Below, in pieces: positions 49,225 through 57,410 of a stretch of DNA of 64,000 bases; the stretch's first letter is position 1; every line of letters starts with the position of its first letter. The notes under the pieces are model-generated. The model saw nothing but the letters and a program-made list of their open reading frames with translations. It was not told where the DNA came from and did not search any database. The stretch is from Cyclobacteriaceae bacterium (GTDB lineage Bacteria > Bacteroidota > Bacteroidia > Cytophagales > Cyclobacteriaceae), in NCBI GenBank assembly GCA_016787725.1, contig JAEUTZ010000006.1, positions 178,552 to 242,551 on the forward strand. The letters run 5' to 3'. The position numbers and the translations under genes were made by a program.

Positions 49225-50097
49225 TTAGGAGATTTGTTGAGCGTAGGAGGCTGCACCGAGGGCACCGGCATATTCGTTGAAGTGGGCCTTGACGATGGGC
49301 GTGGACTTTCCGTCCGGGCGCCATTCGTAGTGATAGAGGTATTGATTGAGGGGCTCGAATAACAACTCATTGGCCTGGGCGATGCCACCCCCCAGAATTA
49401 CTTTTTCGGGTGCCAATACATTGATCAACGAGGCGATGGCCACCGCCAATTTCTTTACCGATTTCAGCCACACCTCGGATGCAAACGCATCGCCTTGCTC
49501 ATAGGCGGCCACCAACTCGCGTGTCGATTGATAACGACCCCCACTGCGTTTCGGTACGGACTCGTTGCCGATGGCATCTTCGAGGGTACCGGGTACCTGC
49601 AGGAATCCGATCTCATCACTTTCGGAATTCAGGGAGATGTCGCCCAAACTTCCGGCCCGTTGCAAGCGGCCCTGGTACAGGTCGCCATTGATGAGGATCC
49701 CCCCGCCTACTCCCGTGCCAAGCGTGAGCATAAACACGTTGCGGCAATTTTTTGCCGCCCCAAAATTCACTTCGGCCAGCAAGGCAGCGTGGGCATCGTT
49801 GAGCACCTGTACAGGTTGACCCAGGAATTCACTCCATTCAAACCCTTCCAATCCGGGCAACCGGCCCGGCATGAACATAATTTTACGATTGTGCTCATCC
49901 GGCAAGCCGGGTGCTGCCAGACCAACTCTTCCTGCTGGATCGCTTTTTGGATACAACGCCTCGAATGTAGTCCGCACTGCGGCTTTCCAGTCGCCCGCCA
50001 CGATGGGGATAGTTTGTTGGTTCAACACGACCCCGGCCGCATTCATCCGAACTCCTTTTACGTTGGTGCCACCCAGATCAATACCAATTGCATTCAT
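49225..50097 (-). CDS. ROK-family sugar kinase
   Basis: About 290 residues. IGIDLGGTNVKGVRM is the ATP phosphate loop, FMLTLGTGVGGGILINGD the ROK core, and VILGGGIAQANELLF the second nucleotide motif; QVLNDAHAALLAE carries the catalytic Asp. The CxCGxxGC zinc motif seen in many ROK proteins is absent. It phosphorylates glucose, mannose or an N-acetylhexosamine. It converges with the NagB-like gene 17 nt away, which hints at amino-sugar use. Starts at ATG 50097; TTG at 50121 is less likely. Confidence 0.8.
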   Translation of the reverse strand: MNAIGIDLGGTNVKGVRMNAAGVVLNQQTIPIVAGDWKAAVRTTFEALYPKSDPAGRVGLAAPGLPDEHNRKIMFMPGRLPGLEGFEWSEFLGQPVQVLNDAHAALLAEVNFGAAKNCRNVFMLTLGTGVGGGILINGDLYQGRLQRAGSLGDISLNSESDEIGFLQVPGTLEDAIGNESVPKRSGGRYQSTRELVAAYEQGDAFASEVWLKSVKKLAVAIASLINVLAPEKVILGGGIAQANELLFEPLNQYLYHYEWRPDGKSTPIVKAHFNEYAGALGAASYAQQIS

Positions 50098-50150
50098 GGT
50101 TGTAATCCTTACTTTGCGCAAGGTAACCAGACGGGTATAAATCCGTTTTA

Positions 50151-50158
50151 TAAATTTG
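50151..50158 (+). promoter_or_regulatory. Candidate -7 box for the VWA gene
   Basis: TAAATTTG exactly matches TAnnTTTG, nine nucleotides before the ATG at 50168, implying a very short leader. No clear -33 box. Confidence 0.35.
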
Positions 50159-50167
50159 TGCTTTGCT

Positions 50168-51139
50168 ATGACCTTGTTTCGAAGTTTCGGGTGGGTGGAA
50201 GGAATGTTTGTCGGCCTGTTTGTGCTGGCCTATGGGTTGTACCTGTTTCGCATCATTCGCATCAGCCGGTCGTTGCATACTCCCTATGGCACGGTATTCA
50301 TTAAGCTTATCCTGCGGTCGGCCGTCCTTTTTTTAATCATCGTTTCCATTCTGGGCCCTACGTTTGGAGATGCCAGGCGCGAGATCAAGTCGGTGGGGAA
50401 AGACATCATGTTCTGCGTGGACTTGTCGAAGTCGATGGATGCCTTTGACGTACCTCCTACCCGGCTGGAGAAGATCAAGTTTGAAATGAAGAAGGTGGTG
50501 GCGGCTTTTAACAGCGACCGGCTGGGGGTGATCATTTTCTCTTCGGAGGCGTTCATGCAATGTCCGCTGACGTATGATCAGAATGCCCTGAATCTTTTTA
50601 TTGAGACGATGAACACCAGTTTGGTGCCGGGCAGTGGTACCGATTTTGGGCCGCCCCTGAAGATGGCGCTGGCAAAACTCGATGAAGAAGAAGGAGCCAT
50701 TAATCAGCAGAAATCAAAAGTGATTGTGCTGATTAGCGATGGCGAAGATTTTGGGGAGGAGACCAAAGAGATGTTGCAACTGGTGGAAGAGCAGGGCATC
50801 CGGTTGTTTACGTTGGGCGTGGGCACAGAGCGGGGAAGCCAGATTACCACCCCACGCGGTGGGTATAAGACCGATCCGCAAGGCAATCCGGTGGTGACGA
50901 AACTGAATGCCGGCTCGTTGAAAGACCTGGCGAGCAGGACCGATGGTCAATATTTTGAGATCAATGAATCGCGCAACGATGTGAACAAGTTGATTAATGC
51001 CATCAATAAGATTGAAGGCCAGGTGCGTGATGCGCGGGTAGTGGATGTATCGGCAAATCGCTATTTTTACTTCTTAACGGCAGCGCTGATACTGCTGGTG
51101 CTGGATGTGTTGGTGAGTGTGCGGACGGTGAGGATTTGA
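50168..51139 (+). CDS. Bat-type VWA-domain membrane protein (BatA/BatB-like)
   Basis: About 323 residues: two N-terminal membrane helices, a von Willebrand A domain with the metal-binding DLSKS in FCVDLSKSMDAF (DxSxS), TGSGT-like SGTDF, and ISDGEDFGE, then a C-terminal helix (FYFLTAALILLVLDVL). Most of the domain lies in the periplasm. Bat proteins in Bacteroidota are linked to stress tolerance. The TPR gene at 51646 is the usual BatC-like partner, but MoxR, DUF58 and BatD are not in the window, so this is a partial set. Confidence 0.82.
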   Translation: MTLFRSFGWVEGMFVGLFVLAYGLYLFRIIRISRSLHTPYGTVFIKLILRSAVLFLIIVSILGPTFGDARREIKSVGKDIMFCVDLSKSMDAFDVPPTRLEKIKFEMKKVVAAFNSDRLGVIIFSSEAFMQCPLTYDQNALNLFIETMNTSLVPGSGTDFGPPLKMALAKLDEEEGAINQQKSKVIVLISDGEDFGEETKEMLQLVEEQGIRLFTLGVGTERGSQITTPRGGYKTDPQGNPVVTKLNAGSLKDLASRTDGQYFEINESRNDVNKLINAINKIEGQVRDARVVDVSANRYFYFLTAALILLVLDVLVSVRTVRI

Positions 51140-51140
51140 G

Positions 51141-51236
51141 AAAGTTGAAAGTTTAAAGTTGAAAGCTTAAAGAGGAAAGCTTAAAGAGGAAAGCTTAAAG
51201 AGGAAAGCTTAAAGCGGAAAGCTGTAAAGCGGAAAG
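51141..51236. repeat. Heptamer tract (AAAGCTT/AAAGAGG)n
   Basis: AAAG recurs every seven nucleotides about 13 times, alternating AAAGCTT and AAAGAGG or AAAGCGG units. The 51237-51455 stretch that follows has no ORF; it holds two near-copies of gggatggaggagtta...gaatttagaatgaaggggg and another heptamer tract at 51355-51410. Confidence 0.85.
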
Positions 51237-51455
51237 GGATGGAGGAGTTGGGAGTTAGGTAGAATACAGAATTTAGAATGAAGGGGGGTTGAGGAAGGAT
51301 AGAATAGAGGATTTAGGATTTAGGACTTGGAGTGTGAGAATGGTGGGAATACAAGTTCAAAGTTGAAAGTTTAAAGAAGAAAGCGGAAAGCTGTAAAGCT
51401 GAAAGGGATGGAGGAGTTAGGAAGTAAAATATAGAATTTAGAATGAAGGGGGATG

Positions 51456-51511
51456 TCTGCCTATGCTATCAACTACGCCAAGGCTTCGTTGATTAAAAAA
51501 GCTTCGGCAGA
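51456..51511. repeat. Palindromic element, long form (ends TCTGCC/GGCAGA)
   Basis: 56 nt, same core as 40857-40912 but with ends TCTGCC/GGCAGA instead of TCCTCC/GGAGGA; both end pairs are self-complementary. First unit of a ~122-nt tandem duplication. Confidence 0.88.
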
Positions 51512-51523
51512 TAACCAAAAAAT

Positions 51524-51649
51524 ATGATGATGAAAGGGGTAGTGATTTTTTTCTTGATAATGATGGTGATCGATCCGTCTGCCTACGCTATCAACTACGC
51601 CAAGGCTTCGTTGATTAAAAAAGCTTCGGCAGATAGTCTTAAAAGATGA
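51524..51649 (+). CDS. Small 41-codon ORF, duplicated start of the TPR gene reading through a palindrome
   Basis: From ATG 51524 the frame reads MMMKGVVIFFLIMMVIDPS, close to the MMMKGVVLLVVLALVIDPG start of the downstream gene, continues in frame through the palindromic element, and ends with TGA at 51647-51649. The ATG of the TPR gene at 51646 overlaps that stop (ATGA). It could act as a leader peptide with a hydrophobic segment, or be a by-product of the duplication. Confidence 0.4.
   Translation: MMMKGVVIFFLIMMVIDPSAYAINYAKASLIKKASADSLKR
51578..51633. repeat. Palindromic element, long form (ends TCTGCC/GGCAGA)
   Basis: 56 nt, one to two differences from the copy at 51456. It lies inside the small ORF at 51524. 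Confidence 0.88.
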
Positions 51650-52467
51650 TGATGAAAGGGGTTGTCTTACTTGTTGTGTTGGCATTGGTCATAGACCCGG
51701 GGAAGATCGGGCAGATCAATGGTTTGAAGTCGGAGGCGAAGGAGGCGTATCTGAAGGGCGATTTTCCTACGGCCATTACCAAGTACCGGTTCCTGGTGGA
51801 TTCGCTGGGTGTGCAAGAGGATGAGGTGCGGCTCAATTTGGCCAATGCCTATTTTCAGGCCAACGATTCAACCTATACGGCCAATGTGTATCAGTCGCTG
51901 ACGCAAAGCAGCAATCCGGCCATCCGGTCGATTGCCCATCAGCAGCTGGGGGTGTTGTCGAACCGCCAGAACAAATTCGAAGAGGCGCTGGCCAACTTTA
52001 AGCAGGCGCTGAAGGCGGACCCGGCCAACGAAGATGCGCGGTACAACTATGAGATGGTGAAGAAGAAGCTGGCGGAACAGAAGAAGAAAGAAGAAGAGCA
52101 AAAGCAGAACGACCCGAACCAGCAGCAGGAAAACAAAGACCAGAAAGATCAGAACAAAGAACAAAAAGATCAGCAGCAGCAAGATCAAAAAGAAAAACAG
52201 CAGCAGGAGAAAAAGGAGCAGCAGGATCAGCAGCAGAAAGAGCAGCAGGACAAACAAAAGCAGGAACAGCAAAAAGAACAGGAACAGAAAGAACAGGATA
52301 AGAAGGAAATCCCCCAGTCGGTAAAAGACAAGCTGAAAGAGATGGAGATGAGTGAAGAGAAAGCGCAGATGATTTTGGAGGCGATGAAGAATCAGGAGAT
52401 CCAGTACCTGCAGCAAAACAAGCGCAAGGCCACGAAGCCGAAGGATAAGGGGAAGCCGGACTGGTGA
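51646..52467 (+). CDS. BatC-like TPR protein with Gln/Lys/Glu-rich tail
   Basis: 273 residues. An N-terminal signal (MMMKGVVLLVVLALVID) is followed by about three TPR repeats (AYLKGDFPTAITKYRF, VRLNLANAYFQANDS, FEEALANFKQALKADPAN) and then about 110 residues of almost pure Q, K, E and D (roughly 145-225), before a short SVKDKLKEMEMSEEKAQMIL region. BatC proteins work with the VWA membrane proteins; the sequence gives no enzymatic motif. The DNA of the low-complexity part also forms a spurious Leu/Phe-rich ORF on the other strand. Confidence 0.8.
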   Translation: MMMKGVVLLVVLALVIDPGKIGQINGLKSEAKEAYLKGDFPTAITKYRFLVDSLGVQEDEVRLNLANAYFQANDSTYTANVYQSLTQSSNPAIRSIAHQQLGVLSNRQNKFEEALANFKQALKADPANEDARYNYEMVKKKLAEQKKKEEEQKQNDPNQQQENKDQKDQNKEQKDQQQQDQKEKQQQEKKEQQDQQQKEQQDKQKQEQQKEQEQKEQDKKEIPQSVKDKLKEMEMSEEKAQMILEAMKNQEIQYLQQNKRKATKPKDKGKPDW

Positions 52468-52544
52468 TTTAAGTTGAAAGTTGAAAGTTTGAAGAGGAAA
52501 GGTTGAAGGTCGGTTGTTAAAGTTATTGGTAAAGATTTAAAGTT
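52468..52544. repeat. Heptamer-like spacer
   Basis: aagttgaaagttgaaagtttgaag and related units with 7-nt period lie between the TPR gene and the thiolase gene; no regulatory motif recognised. Confidence 0.6.
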
Positions 52545-53723
52545 ATGAAAGAAGTTTATATCGTATCGGCTGTGCGGACAGCGATTGGGAGTTTTGGCGG
52601 GTCGTTGGCCTCGGTGACGGCAACGCAGTTAGGTTCCCATGCGGTGAAGGGTGCGTTGAATAAAATCAACCTTGATCCGAAGTACATTCAGGAAGTTTTT
52701 TTTGGCAACGTGATTTCGGCCGGGCTCGGTCAGGCGCCCGCCACGCAGGTGGCCGTGGGTGCGGGATTGGGCTATGAGATTCCGTGCACACTGGTGAACA
52801 AAGTGTGTGCTTCCGGGATGAAGGCGATTATGCTGGGCGCACAGTCGATCATGCTGGGACAAAACGAGGTGGTGGTGGCGGCCGGTGCGGAGAGCATGTC
52901 GAACATCCCCTACTATTTGTTGAAAGCACGGTCTGGCTACAAATATGGAAATGGCGAGTTGCTGGACGGGCTAACCTACGATGGGTTGACCGATGTATAC
53001 AACCGCTGCGCCATGGGCGTGTGTGCCGATAACACCGCGAAAGAAATGCAGATCAGTCGCGCGGACCAGGACACTTATGCCATTAACTCCTACAAGCGGG
53101 CTGCGGCAGCGTGGGCAGGCGGCAAATTTAAGGATGAAGTTATTCCGGTGGAGATCACGGGGCGCAAGGGTGAAGTGACTGTTTTTGCCGAAGATGAAGA
53201 GTACAAGAATGTAAACTTTGATAAGATTCCGGGCTTGAAGCCGGTGTTTACGAAAGACGGAACGGTGACGGCTGCTAACGCCTCCACCATCAATGATGGG
53301 GCAGCGGCTGTAATCCTGATGAGCAAAGAAAAAGCGAAGGAGGTAGGGATTGCTCCACTCGCCAAGATCCGGGGTTTTGCCGATGCGGCCCAGGATCCGA
53401 TGTGGTTTACCACTACCCCGGCCCTGGCGATTCCCAAGGCGATGAAGGCTGCCGGAGTGGCTGCGGGCGATGTTGGCTATTACGAAATCAACGAAGCGTT
53501 TTCAGCGGTGGCGCTGGCCAACAATATCAAGTTGGGCCTAAATGGAAACAAAGTGAATGTGAACGGGGGTGCGGTGGCGTTAGGACATCCGCTGGGAGCT
53601 TCCGGTGCGCGCATCACCATTACCCTGCTGAACGTGTTGAAGCAAAATAAAGCGACTATTGGCGTGGCCGGGATTTGCAATGGCGGAGGGGGAGCGTCTG
53701 CGCTTGTTTTGGAAACAGTTTGA
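52545..53723 (+). CDS. Acetyl-CoA acetyltransferase (thiolase)
   Basis: 392 residues, the usual size for thiolase. Cys88 in NKVCASGMKA is the acyl-enzyme nucleophile, His348 in GHPLGASGAR and Cys378 in GICNGGGGAS complete the active site. It condenses two acetyl-CoA to acetoacetyl-CoA or cleaves 3-ketoacyl-CoA in the cytoplasm. No other fatty-acid or ketone-body genes sit next to it, so direction of use is not indicated. Heptamer-type spacers lie on both sides. Confidence 0.93.
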   Translation: MKEVYIVSAVRTAIGSFGGSLASVTATQLGSHAVKGALNKINLDPKYIQEVFFGNVISAGLGQAPATQVAVGAGLGYEIPCTLVNKVCASGMKAIMLGAQSIMLGQNEVVVAAGAESMSNIPYYLLKARSGYKYGNGELLDGLTYDGLTDVYNRCAMGVCADNTAKEMQISRADQDTYAINSYKRAAAAWAGGKFKDEVIPVEITGRKGEVTVFAEDEEYKNVNFDKIPGLKPVFTKDGTVTAANASTINDGAAAVILMSKEKAKEVGIAPLAKIRGFADAAQDPMWFTTTPALAIPKAMKAAGVAAGDVGYYEINEAFSAVALANNIKLGLNGNKVNVNGGAVALGHPLGASGARITITLLNVLKQNKATIGVAGICNGGGGASALVLETV

Positions 53724-53775
53724 AAAGTTGAAAGTTGAAAGCTTAAAGCTTTAAAGCTGAAAGCTGAAGGGGTGG
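53724..53775. repeat. Heptamer-type tract after the thiolase gene
   Basis: aaaagttgaaagttgaaagcttaaagctttaaagctgaaagctg repeats AAAG at about 7-nt intervals. Confidence 0.7.
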
Positions 53776-53851
53776 CTGGATTTGTCAGCGGTATATTTTA
53801 AAACAACATCTACACAACTACATCGTTAACGGTGTTAATTCTATTGCCGCA

Positions 53852-55159
53852 ATGCGATTGATGGGGATTCTGTTTGTTTTTCTTGCCTTGGCGGTGAAGG
53901 CCCAGGAGGTGGTGCGCACGTTTCACGACCCGATGCACATGCAGGTAGATGAGGAGTTTACGGTTTCTGCGGTGGATGGGAAGACCATGGAAGGGCCTTA
54001 CCGGAGGTTTTTTCCGAATGGAAAACTTTCGATTGAAGGGACGTTCAAAAATGGAGTGCGGTCGGGCACATTTTATGAATATCATGCCAACGGTACATTG
54101 ATCCGGAAAATCAGTTATGAAGACGGGTTGCGGCACGGGCCGGTGGAGGTGTATGATGAGCAAGGGCGCAGTCTGCAACGCGCCTATTACCAGAACAACA
54201 AGCTGGTAGACAGCATCAAGTCCTACTTTCCCAACGGGATGCTGAAGCAGGAGAGCCTGTTTGTGAAAGGCAAACCGGATGGCTTTGTGAGGGAGTATTA
54301 TCCTTCGGGAAAGCTGCAGAAGGAGATTGCCTATAAAAATCAGCGGCCGAACGGCATCACGAAAACGTATTATGAAAGCGGGGTGCTGGAAAGTGAAGCG
54401 AACTACCAGGACGGGTTCATCTCCGGATTTTATAAACTGTATTATCCCAATGCCCAGCTGGAATTAGTATACACGATTAACGAGGGTGAAAAGGTAGGAG
54501 ACTTTCTGCATTACGATCAGGAGGGGCATAAACTGTTGGAAGGTCACTTTATGAATGCGCGGTTGCACGGGGACAACACCGGGTACTATGCGGATGGGAC
54601 TGTGCGGCACCGGTATCAGTTTAAATCGGGAGCGAAGGTGGGCACCAATGTTGATTATTATCCCAATGGCAAAGTGCGGGCAAAAGAAGTGTTTGCACTG
54701 AATGGCCGCGACAGCAAACTCACTGAGTACACGGAAGAAGAAAAGCTTGTCTTTGAAAAATCGTTTCGCGAAGGCAAGCCCCATGGCACGTGGTTATTTT
54801 ATGCGGCCGATGGCAAGACCCTGAAATTAAAAGAGAACTATGAAGCCGGGCAACTGCAGGGCCTGCGCACCACGTATCATGCCAATGGTGAAAAGTCGGT
54901 GGAGGAAACCTGGAAGTTTAACCTGATTACGGGGACGGTGAAAAATTACTATGAAGATGGCAGGCTGTTGTCGGAGTGTGCCTACCGCGGGAGTCGCCAG
55001 CACGGGGTGTACACCAAGTATTATCCGAGCGGAAAAATTATGGAACAAGGGGAGTATGTAGCCAACAAACGGCACAAGGAGTGGAAGGAATATGATGAGC
55101 AGGGCAACGTGGTAAAGACGTTGGTGTTCCGGGCGGGGATTTTGCTGGAGGAGAAGTGA
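53852..55159 (+). CDS. Secreted YwqK/MORN-repeat protein
   Basis: 435 residues with a signal peptide (LMGILFVFLALAVKAQ). The mature part is built of about 15 MORN-like repeats of 22-25 residues, each with a YYPNG, YYESG or YHANG centre, as in YwqK-family proteins. These are beta-hairpin repeats that bind or scaffold; the name 'antitoxin' used for the family is not supported by the location here. Most likely periplasmic or exposed on the surface. Confidence 0.82.
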   Translation: MRLMGILFVFLALAVKAQEVVRTFHDPMHMQVDEEFTVSAVDGKTMEGPYRRFFPNGKLSIEGTFKNGVRSGTFYEYHANGTLIRKISYEDGLRHGPVEVYDEQGRSLQRAYYQNNKLVDSIKSYFPNGMLKQESLFVKGKPDGFVREYYPSGKLQKEIAYKNQRPNGITKTYYESGVLESEANYQDGFISGFYKLYYPNAQLELVYTINEGEKVGDFLHYDQEGHKLLEGHFMNARLHGDNTGYYADGTVRHRYQFKSGAKVGTNVDYYPNGKVRAKEVFALNGRDSKLTEYTEEEKLVFEKSFREGKPHGTWLFYAADGKTLKLKENYEAGQLQGLRTTYHANGEKSVEETWKFNLITGTVKNYYEDGRLLSECAYRGSRQHGVYTKYYPSGKIMEQGEYVANKRHKEWKEYDEQGNVVKTLVFRAGILLEEK

Positions 55160-55162
55160 TTT

Positions 55163-55170
55163 TATATTTC
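55163..55170 (+). promoter_or_regulatory. Weak -7 box for the PIN-domain gene
   Basis: TATATTTC has one mismatch to TAnnTTTG and lies 36 nt before the ATG at 55206. Confidence 0.25.
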
Positions 55171-55205
55171 TTTATCGTCTTGTTAGTGACACCGGAAGTT
55201 GACCT

Positions 55206-55652
55206 ATGACACAAAGAATATACATTGATACGTCCGTGCTTGGAGGCCTATTCGACATCGAATTTTCGGATGCTACGAAATCATTTTTTGATCGGGTTGA
55301 AAAAGGTGAATTAAGAATCGTTTATTCTGAAGTAACCAATGAAGAACTTGCCTATGCCCCCGAACAGGTGCGAAGTTATTTGAATGCACTCCGTGCTAAT
55401 CAAAAGGAATTTGTTGAAATTACTCAAGAAGCCATTACTCTGGCAGACACATATATCCGGGAAAAAGTTGTCGGAAAAACCAGCAGAGCCGACTGCATTC
55501 ATATTGCTCTTGCAACACTTCATAAAGTTGACATTTTGGTAAGTTGGAACTTTAAGCACATTGTCAACATTAATAGAATTAGAGGCTATAATTCAGTAAA
55601 TTTGAAACTCGGACATCAACCTTTAGAAATCAGAACTCCCAGGGAAATCTAA
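55206..55652 (+). CDS. PIN-domain (VapC-like) RNase toxin
   Basis: 148 residues. RIYIDTSVLGGLFD has the first PIN Asp, VTNEELAYA the middle Glu, and TSRADCIHIALATLHKVDILVSWNFKHI the later acidic residues and the W-N-F motif seen in many PIN proteins. These enzymes cut RNA using magnesium. It is followed after a single nucleotide by a 56-residue basic/acidic protein, so the pair probably forms a toxin-antitoxin module with the toxin gene first, unlike most vapBC operons. Confidence 0.8.
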   Translation: MTQRIYIDTSVLGGLFDIEFSDATKSFFDRVEKGELRIVYSEVTNEELAYAPEQVRSYLNALRANQKEFVEITQEAITLADTYIREKVVGKTSRADCIHIALATLHKVDILVSWNFKHIVNINRIRGYNSVNLKLGHQPLEIRTPREI

Positions 55653-55653
55653 C

Positions 55654-55824
55654 ATGGCTACAAAAACGGTAAAGATTGAAAAAGGCTTTGACGCTGTGGC
55701 GTTTATGAGAAAGCAACGCGACAAAATAAGTAAGGATATTGCCAATATGGATTTCGAAGAAATTAAAGAATACTTTTCAAAAAAGAGAAAAAAGCGCGCG
55801 GCCACCAGGACCAGCGCGAAGTAG
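55654..55824 (+). CDS. Small 56-residue protein, probable antitoxin partner of the PIN toxin
   Basis: From ATG 55654 to TAG 55822-55824. It begins [20 protein letters not shown], has a helix with [17 protein letters not shown], and ends in a Lys/Arg-rich tail. No antitoxin DNA-binding fold can be named, but the one-nucleotide gap after the toxin stop and the helical, charged nature suggest that it binds the toxin. Not long enough for a routine ORF cutoff. Confidence 0.6.
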   Translation: MATKTVKIEKGFDAVAFMRKQRDKISKDIANMDFEEIKEYFSKKRKKRAATRTSAK

Positions 55825-55873
55825 TTGGAGATTCTCTGACATTGTATTACGGTCTCCAGTAACTCTACCATCC

Positions 55874-56809
55874 ATGCAAGCCATTAAAGAAACTCACTTT
55901 CAATTCAACGGCCAGACCGGCTTTTACCGCGGCAAGGTGCGCGATGTTTATTATTTTGGGGATACGATGGCGATGGTGGCCACCGACCGCATCTCTGCGT
56001 TTGATGTGATCCTGCCGCGGGCGATTCCCGACAAAGGGCGGGTGCTTAACCAGATGGCGGCCAAAAATCTGGAGGCAACAAAATCGTTGGTGCCCAATTG
56101 GGTATTGAGTACCCCCGACCCCAACGTGACCATTGGCTTTCGGTGCGAACCGTTTGCGGTGGAGATGGTGGTGCGCGGCTACCTGGCAGGGCATGCCGCC
56201 CGCGAGTACAAAGCCGGCAAGCGGCTGTTGTGCGGGGTGCCGTTGCCGGACGGGTTGAAAGAGAATGATCCCCTCCCCACCCCCATCATTACACCCACGA
56301 CCAAAGCCAAGGTGGGGCATGATGAAGATATTTCCAGAGAAGAAATTCTAAAGCGCGGGCTGGTGAGCCGCAGTGACTACGAACAGCTGGAGCACTATAC
56401 GTACAGTCTCTATAAAAAAGGACAAGCATTGGCGGCTGAGCGCGGGTTGATCCTGGTCGATACCAAATATGAATTCGGCAAACACCAGGGCACCATTTAC
56501 CTGATCGATGAAGTGCACACGCCCGACTCTTCGCGGTATTTTTATAAAGCCGGTTATGCCGAACGCCAGCAGCGCGGAGAAGAGCAGAAGCAGTTGTCGA
56601 AAGAATTTGTGCGGCAGTGGCTGATTGAAAATGGATTTCAGGGGAAAGATGGGCAGCGGGTGCCGGAAATGACCGATGCCATCGTGCGCGCGATTTCGGA
56701 ACGGTACCAGGAATTGTACCAGCAAATGACCGGTGAACAACTTGCTCCGATTAATTACGACTCGATTCTGGAACGAATTGAGCGGAGTATCGTTAAATCA
56801 ATAAATTAA
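55874..56809 (+). CDS. purC: Phosphoribosylaminoimidazole-succinocarboxamide synthase
   Basis: About 311 residues, the longer (yeast ADE1-like) type. [31 protein letters not shown] is typical, although given here only in part, with [38 protein letters not shown] and [14 protein letters not shown] following. It joins CAIR with aspartate and ATP in purine synthesis. ATG at 55874 starts the family's own N-terminus; a 45-codon extension overlaps the antitoxin gene and is rejected. Confidence 0.95.
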   Translation: MQAIKETHFQFNGQTGFYRGKVRDVYYFGDTMAMVATDRISAFDVILPRAIPDKGRVLNQMAAKNLEATKSLVPNWVLSTPDPNVTIGFRCEPFAVEMVVRGYLAGHAAREYKAGKRLLCGVPLPDGLKENDPLPTPIITPTTKAKVGHDEDISREEILKRGLVSRSDYEQLEHYTYSLYKKGQALAAERGLILVDTKYEFGKHQGTIYLIDEVHTPDSSRYFYKAGYAERQQRGEEQKQLSKEFVRQWLIENGFQGKDGQRVPEMTDAIVRAISERYQELYQQMTGEQLAPINYDSILERIERSIVKSIN

Positions 56810-56837
56810 CTTAATTTTAGCCTTTCAATAGCCCCGT

Positions 56838-57212
56838 ATGAAGTATTCGATCGACAAACAAGAAAAGTATACCCTGCTCCGCCTGAACGAAGAGAAGCTG
56901 GATTCGAGCATTGCCCCCCAATTGAAATCGGAGATGGTAACCTTGCATGCCGAGGGGGTTCGCAATATCATTCTGGATTTATCGGAAGTAAAGTATACAG
57001 ATTCTTCGGGATTGAGTGCGCTGCTGGTGGGCAACAGGATCCTGCAGGAAGACAACGGCATTTTCATTCTCACCCGGCTGTCGGACCATACGATGAAGCT
57101 GATCAAGATCTCGCAACTGGACAGTGTGCTCAACATTTTACCTACGGTGGAAGAAGGTATTGATGCCGTGTTTATGCATGAGATTGAGAAGGACATGAAG
57201 GAGGAGGATTAG
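56838..57212 (+). CDS. STAS-domain anti-anti-sigma factor-like protein
   Basis: 124 residues, one STAS domain: LDSSIAPQLKSEM, NIILDLSEVKYTDSSGLSALLVGNRI. The DSSG Ser is the site phosphorylated in SpoIIAA/RsbV relatives. It probably binds a regulatory partner in the cytoplasm. No anti-sigma kinase is nearby. TAATTTTA at 56812-56819 is a near-match promoter box. Confidence 0.85.
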   Translation: MKYSIDKQEKYTLLRLNEEKLDSSIAPQLKSEMVTLHAEGVRNIILDLSEVKYTDSSGLSALLVGNRILQEDNGIFILTRLSDHTMKLIKISQLDSVLNILPTVEEGIDAVFMHEIEKDMKEED

Positions 57213-57410
57213 GCGATTCAAAATTCAGATTCAAAATTTTTTCTTCCCGGTTCACTATTTATTACTAAAGGGTAATTCACCGCAAAGACCTGCCTTTGGA
57301 AGCTCCTTCGGCAGGCAGGCGCAAAGGCGCTAAAGTTCGCCTTAAGGATGTTTCGCTTCACTTTTGTTTTACCTGAATTATCTTTTACTTGAAAACTCAA
57401 GTTACGTCTA
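57213..57410. repeat. Intergenic with palindromic element (57289-57315) and cgcaaag-type repeats
   Basis: CCTGCC (57289-57294) and GGCAGG (57310-57315) enclose TTTGGAAGCTCCTTC, a relative of the short palindromic element. cgcaaag and gcgctaaag units with near-7-nt spacing follow. A weak TATCTTTT box at 57379-57386 may serve rnz. Confidence 0.6.

Larger units (their letters stand above)
51456..51699. repeat. Tandem duplication of palindromic element plus TPR-gene start
   Basis: Unit 1 (51456-51577) and unit 2 (51578-51699) each hold a 56-nt palindrome, a short leader and a start ATGATGATGAAAGGGG. They have diverged after about 10 codons. The spacing of the palindromes is exactly 122 nt. Confidence 0.8.

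Noticed and set aside
51868-52416. Leu/Phe-rich minus-strand frame opposite the TPR gene
   Set aside because: It is the reverse complement of the CAG/AAA/GAA-rich part of the Gln/Lys-rich tail, not a membrane protein.
55739-55873. N-terminal extension of purC
   Set aside because: It overlaps the small antitoxin-like gene and does not resemble the start of SAICAR synthetases; ATG 55874 fits.
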